A DNA stretch of 10,555 nucleotides from an uncultured Lachnospiraceae bacterium (GTDB lineage Bacteria > Bacillota > Clostridia > Lachnospirales > Lachnospiraceae), in the NCBI GenBank assembly GCA_905201915.1, contig CAJKQE010000080.1:1-10555 (forward strand), read 5' to 3'. The notes beneath the pieces were generated by a model, which was given only the letters and a program-made list of their open reading frames with translations, did not search any database and was not told the origin of the DNA. This document shows, one piece after another, positions 7,728 through 10,555 of this stretch. The translations under genes and the position numbers were made by a program. Every line of letters begins with the position of its first letter. Position 1 is the first letter of the stretch.

Positions 7728-7749
7728 TACAAATCTCCGTTTTCTTTAT
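7705..7749. terminator. Strong bidirectional intrinsic terminator
   Basis: A perfect 19-bp stem (7705-7723 with 7731-7749) and a 7-nt loop contain a GC-richer core, CGGAGA/TCTCCG. The outer stem supplies T-rich tails on both strands (TTTTCTTT on plus, the same on minus). It ends the small plus-strand unit and, on the minus strand, lies 34 bp after the stop codon of the antiporter gene. One hairpin therefore appears to serve two convergent units. Confidence 0.87.
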
Positions 7750-7782
7750 GACAGGACAAATGACTATATGTATAAGAATTTT

Positions 7783-8982
7783 CTATGAAACCACATCTTT
7801 CGTAAAAGCCCTGCTCAACATCTTCTTATAGGATAAATCAATTGCAAATGCCCCAAGTGGTGCCGTTAATACTATGGCAAGTACAGCAACTGTTAATATT
7901 GTATCTCCACAGGAAAATCCAAGTGCAAGCGGTATTCCGCCAATAGCAGCCTGTACTGTTGCTTTTGGAGTATATGCCATCATAATAAATATTCTTTCTT
8001 TTCTGTTCATGCTTGTACCAAGCAGACACATAAATACCCCAAGCATTCTAAATACAATTGCTCCCAGGATTACAACAAATGCCTTTAAGCCAACTTTTCC
8101 TAAGTATCCAATATTTACCGTTGCCCCAACTAATACAAACAGAAATACTTCAGATGCTACCCATAATTTCCCATACTTTATAGAAAGTCTTTTTGCAACA
8201 GCTTCTCTTTTTCTCTGTAATCCTATCCCAATAAACATAATTGCTATCAAAGCAGAAAATGTAATTGTTGTAGTCAATTGTTCTTCCATTACCACAAGCA
8301 GAAATGAAATACTCAAAATAATCAACACTTTTGAAGTATCTCGTATATGCACTTTTTTGAAATAATACGCTAACAAAATTCCAATGAATGCCCCTATTGC
8401 AATTCCCAGAAATATGGAAATAGGAATATTCACAAAATTAATCATAGAAGCTCCTTCTCCTTGCATCATCCCAACAAAAGTAGAAAATAAAACAATAACA
8501 TAAACGTCATCAACCGATGCTCCTGCAAGAATTAATTGTGGAATGCCTTCTTTTACTCCATAACCTTCATCCATCAATTTTACCATTCTTGGAACTACTA
8601 CTGCCGGAGAAACTGCTGCAAGAACTGCTCCCATAATAGCAGCTTCCAATAATGTTAATCCCATCACCTTTGGAGCAAGTAATATCATCCCTATAATTTC
8701 AAAAGATGCCGGTACAAAGCACATAAGAAGTGCAGGACGTCCAATTTTTTTCAATCCGGACAAATCTAATCCAAGCCCTGCTCTTGTAAGAATAATAACC
8801 AATGCCATTTTGCGAAGATCTGCTGATATTCCAAGTATACTTTCATCTAACAAATTTAACACGTATGGCCCAAGAACAATACCTGTAGCCAACATTCCCA
8901 GCAGGCTTGGTAATTTGATTTTTTTACATATCCATCCCATAGACATACCGATAATTAAAATCAATGAAATACTTAATAACAT
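7783..8982 (-). CDS. Cation/proton antiporter, Na_H_Exchanger fold (CPA2-like)
   Basis: A 399-residue, very hydrophobic inner-membrane protein with roughly 11-13 predicted spans and no soluble C-terminal RCK/TrkA domain. Landmarks fit the monovalent cation:proton antiporter superfamily: LPSLLGMLATGIVLGP (24-39) near the N-terminus, LTRAGLGLDL (65-74), AVSPAVVVPRM (123-133) in an unwound helix, and ASVDDV (155-160) with Asp158-Asp159. A DD pair at this site is typical of electrogenic CPA2 exchangers, while CPA1 has ND. KATVQAAIGG occupies the position of the conserved basic helix. It should exchange Na+ or K+ for H+ in pH or sodium homeostasis; the ion cannot be told from sequence. An AGGAGG site (complement 8989-8994) is well spaced from the ATG. 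A terminator-like hairpin lies just upstream and a strong terminator downstream, so it is probably monocistronic. Confidence 0.9.
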   Translation of the reverse strand: MLLSISLILIIGMSMGWICKKIKLPSLLGMLATGIVLGPYVLNLLDESILGISADLRKMALVIILTRAGLGLDLSGLKKIGRPALLMCFVPASFEIIGMILLAPKVMGLTLLEAAIMGAVLAAVSPAVVVPRMVKLMDEGYGVKEGIPQLILAGASVDDVYVIVLFSTFVGMMQGEGASMINFVNIPISIFLGIAIGAFIGILLAYYFKKVHIRDTSKVLIILSISFLLVVMEEQLTTTITFSALIAIMFIGIGLQRKREAVAKRLSIKYGKLWVASEVFLFVLVGATVNIGYLGKVGLKAFVVILGAIVFRMLGVFMCLLGTSMNRKERIFIMMAYTPKATVQAAIGGIPLALGFSCGDTILTVAVLAIVLTAPLGAFAIDLSYKKMLSRAFTKDVVS

Positions 8983-9004
8983 AAAAATCCTCCTATAAAC
9001 GTAG

Positions 9005-9050
9005 AAAAAGCTGACACCATCTGCGTTAAATTGCAGAAGTCATCAGCTTT
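9005..9050 (-). terminator. Hairpin with U-tract before the antiporter: terminator or attenuator
   Basis: On the minus strand, AAAGCTGA and TCAGCTTT (complement 9043-9050 and 9007-9014) form the outer stem, TCTGC/GCAGA (9033-9037 with 9020-9024) an inner stem, and a TTTTTC run ends the structure. Two internal loops interrupt it. It lies 48 bp after the hydrolase pseudogene and ends 10 bp before the antiporter's AGGAGG. It could simply terminate the old hydrolase gene or act as an attenuator in the antiporter leader. I could not match it to a riboswitch class I know. Confidence 0.6.
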
Positions 9051-9097
9051 CATAAGCGGTTTAAGTAACTATAATACTTAGGGAGAACTTCATTCCC

Positions 9098-10056
9098 TTA
9101 TATATCGATGAGTTTAACATAAAATATATAATTTATCAAGAAAATTCCATTGACACTTCCAAAGAATTCTCCCATCTTTTCAAAAGGAATTACATCCATC
9201 CGATCATACAAATCTGTATGGACAGCATTTGGGATAATCAGAAGTTCCTTATTTTCACCTTGAAGTTTCGTAAAGGCATCCTGACTAAAATAGCAGGAGT
9301 GTGCTTTTTCACCATGAATCATTAGTACAGCACTGCGAATTTCATCAGAATAGGTAAGAATCGGTTGGTTCAAAAAGAACATACATCCAATTTTATTCCA
9401 ACCGCCATTGGAGTTCAAAGAACGGGAGTGGTATCCACGGGATGTTTTATAATAGTCATAATAATCCTTTACAAAGAACGGCGCATCCTCCGGCAGAGGA
9501 TCGACTACACCGCCGCCCAACTCATAGTTTCCATTTTTATAATCTATAATTCTCTGTGCGTTCAGTGCTTTTTTCTTTTCGTAACGGGCATCAGGGGTGT
9601 CTTCGGAATCAAAGTAGCCTTTTGCGTTTACACGGCTCATATCATACATGGTAGAAGTAACGGTTGCTTTAATGCGGGTATCCAATGCGGCAGCATTTAA
9701 TGCCATACCGCCCCAACCGCAAATTCCGATTCTTCTGTATTGATATCCGGGGAAGCCATGTATCGTGGCTCGCCGCCGCTTTCTCCGGTATAAGACGGAT
9801 CAAAGGCGATGGTAAGAAATCCTCTTTCCGCCATAGCCTGAGCATATAGTCCAGAGGATTGTTCTTTTACTGCTCCAAAAGGTCCGCTTACTGCAATAGC
9901 GGGAAGTTTTCCCTTCTTATCCTTTGGCTCATATAAATCTGCCGCCAGTGTGATTCCATAGCGATTCACAAAAGTAACCTTTCGGTGGTTTACTTTTTCA
10001 CTTTTGGGAAATGTCTTATCCCATTCAGTTGTAAGATGTAATACTGCTTCTGTCAT
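9098..10056 (-). pseudogene. Alpha/beta hydrolase (YcjY / dienelactone-hydrolase-like), split by internal deletion
   Basis: Two frames together spell one hydrolase. The first (from 10056, AGGAGG eight bases upstream) gives the family N-terminus: VTFVNRYGITLAADLYEP, PAIAVSGPFGAVKEQSSGLY, AFDPSYTGESGG and MASPDINTEE (to residue 109). It then slips out of frame and stops at TAA a few codons later. The second frame, starting around 9730, resumes with IGICGWGGMALNAAALD, the nucleophile elbow, where Cys is the presumed nucleophile. It continues through TSTMYDMSRVN and HGEKAHS to PNAVHTDLYDRMD with the likely catalytic His. Family members have, from memory, some 20-25 residues between INTED and GICGWGG. 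These are missing, so the lesion is a deletion not divisible by three. The C-terminal 20 residues (after GEFFG) also look foreign. The start at 9706 inside the second half has no ribosome site, so no active enzyme is expected. Confidence 0.87.
9111..9139 (-). promoter_or_regulatory. Candidate promoter for the antiporter inside the hydrolase 3' end
   Basis: TTGATA (complement 9134-9139), a 17-bp spacer and TAAACT (complement 9111-9116) match 5 and 4 of 6 consensus positions. The surrounding 40 bp are very AT-rich. Transcription would begin near 9104 and pass through the hairpin at 9005-9050 before reaching the antiporter. I saw no better promoter between the hairpin and the gene. Confidence 0.4.
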
Positions 10057-10128
10057 TTCATTTTCCTCCTGTTCTTTAGCAAATTGCGCTGATACATATC
10101 AAAATCTGTCCACCGCCAGTTTTAGCCG

Positions 10129-10315
10129 GAAACCCCTTTTATTGCTCCATTCATGACACTTTACCGAAGAAGGGATGATTCTTCGAAAGCGAGCAGAGGA
10201 AATACTAAGTCTTGTACAAAAAACAGAACGAGAAATTTCCATCTCCGATCAAATGATTGTGGGAGATGTCTATATCGGGACCGGAGAAACCGATGCTGTT
10301 CGTTTTATAGCAAGG
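10129..10315 (+). pseudogene. LysR-family transcriptional regulator remnant
   Basis: The frame through 10175-10315 reads TEEGMILRKRAEEILSLV, then VGDVYIGTGETDAVRFIAR. This matches the end of the DNA-binding domain, the linker helix and the first strand of the substrate-binding domain of LysR regulators. Just upstream, GGAAACCCCTTTTATT resembles the usual G-x-PLFI motif in another frame. At 10153 ATGACACTT joins TEEG correctly (MTLTEEG) if one T of the TTT at 10156-10160 is removed, so a +1 frameshift is likely. Too little DNA remains before it for the helix-turn-helix and promoter, so the N-terminus is deleted. On the right, similarity stops abruptly at about 10315 where relaxase sequence begins. 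LysR genes commonly sit divergent to hydrolases like the one at 9098-10056, which they would regulate. Confidence 0.68.
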
Positions 10316-10320
10316 AGAAC

Positions 10321-10555
10321 ATGGAATATCATCGTGGCACCAGTTGGAAAGCCAAGCTACGTGTTGCAGTTGATAAAGCAATCTGGACTTCCATCAACTA
10401 TGAGGAATTTCTACAAAAAATGCAGTTAGCCGGATACGAAGTCCGCCAAGGAAAGCACTTATCCTTCCGTGCACCGGAGCAGAAAAACTTCACTTATATG
10501 AAATCTCTTGGAAGTTATTATAGCGAAGAAAATGTCCGTATCCGTCTGGCTAAAA
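10321..10555 (+). pseudogene. Relaxase / mobilization protein fragment, 5'-truncated and running off the window
   Basis: The frame from the ATG at 10321 is open to the right edge (78 codons). It reads EYHRGTSWKAKLRVAVDKA, NYEEFLQKMQLAGYEVRQGK, LSFRAPEQKNFTYMKSLG and YYSEENVRIRLAK. This is the central region that follows the catalytic domain in Tn1549-type MobA/VirD2-like relaxases of Firmicutes conjugative elements. The N-terminal HUH domain with the catalytic Tyr and metal-binding histidines (over 150 residues) is absent, replaced by LysR sequence, so the product cannot nick DNA. An AAGGAG lies just before the ATG, but only two bases away, so translation is doubtful. Whether the rest of an integrated element follows cannot be seen. 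Confidence 0.78.

Noticed and set aside
7874..8365. Plus-strand frame of 163 codons opposite the antiporter.
   Set aside because: It is the complement of a membrane protein gene, with no ribosome site or promoter and no recognisable family.
9005..9104. Fluoride riboswitch, suggested by AGATGGTGTCAG in the antiporter leader.
   Set aside because: Only the short GATGGTGT resembles the fluoride motif; the flanking stem and the pseudoknot partner sequences are missing.
9365..9700. Plus-strand frame of 111 codons opposite the hydrolase remnant.
   Set aside because: It lies opposite sequence clearly homologous to the hydrolase and has no start signals.
10175..10429. An 84-codon plus-strand protein as a gene in its own right.
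   Set aside because: Its first 47 codons are LysR sequence, and the rest is relaxase DNA read in the wrong frame; it has no ribosome site. It is a chimera of two remnants.

Overview
The window looks like chromosome from a low-GC, Gram-positive gut Clostridium of the Lachnospiraceae type. This is inferred from the AGGAGG ribosome sites, the AT-rich promoters, the start of a Firmicutes-style mraZ-rsmH division cluster, a very large secreted glycosidase ending in 20-residue cell-wall-binding repeats, and a Tn1549-like relaxase fragment. I do not name a species. Every intact gene lies on the minus strand, so transcription runs right to left; the plus strand carries only remnants and one small unit.

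Left end (1-650): the head of the division and cell wall (dcw) cluster. The first 12 codons of rsmH follow a complete mraZ. Upstream of mraZ are a sigma-A-type promoter and an array of GTGG boxes spaced 10 bp apart, the classic self-regulatory MraZ operator.

Centre-left (730-6592): a terminator, then a 1833-residue secreted, wall-binding LacZ-type GH2 beta-galactosidase. Its catalytic barrel appears to be interrupted by a LamG/concanavalin-like domain, and its C-terminus holds nearly identical 60-bp tandem repeats. The 312-bp leader in front of it contains a doubtful 63-codon ORF and a weak operator-like palindrome.

Centre-right (6593-9100): a patatin-like serine hydrolase with a good promoter and a DD-type cation/proton antiporter. 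Between them is a small plus-strand unit with promoter, Shine-Dalgarno, short reading frame without a recognisable start codon, and a strong terminator shared with the antiporter. The antiporter has a terminator-like hairpin just ahead of its ribosome site.

Right end (9098-10555): decayed accessory DNA. An alpha/beta hydrolase (YcjY/dienelactone-hydrolase-like) is split by an internal deletion just before its nucleophile elbow. Next to it, divergently oriented, is a LysR-family regulator remnant that lost its N-terminus, carries an apparent extra T, and is cut off by a 5'-truncated relaxase. The likely story is that an ancestral LysR/hydrolase pair was destroyed when a mobile-element fragment arrived, or during its later decay.

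I found no CRISPR array, tRNA, rRNA, intact transposase or defence system. The items most worth a second look are the plus-strand small unit at 7589-7749, the LysR/relaxase chimera and the domain inserted in the GH2 barrel.
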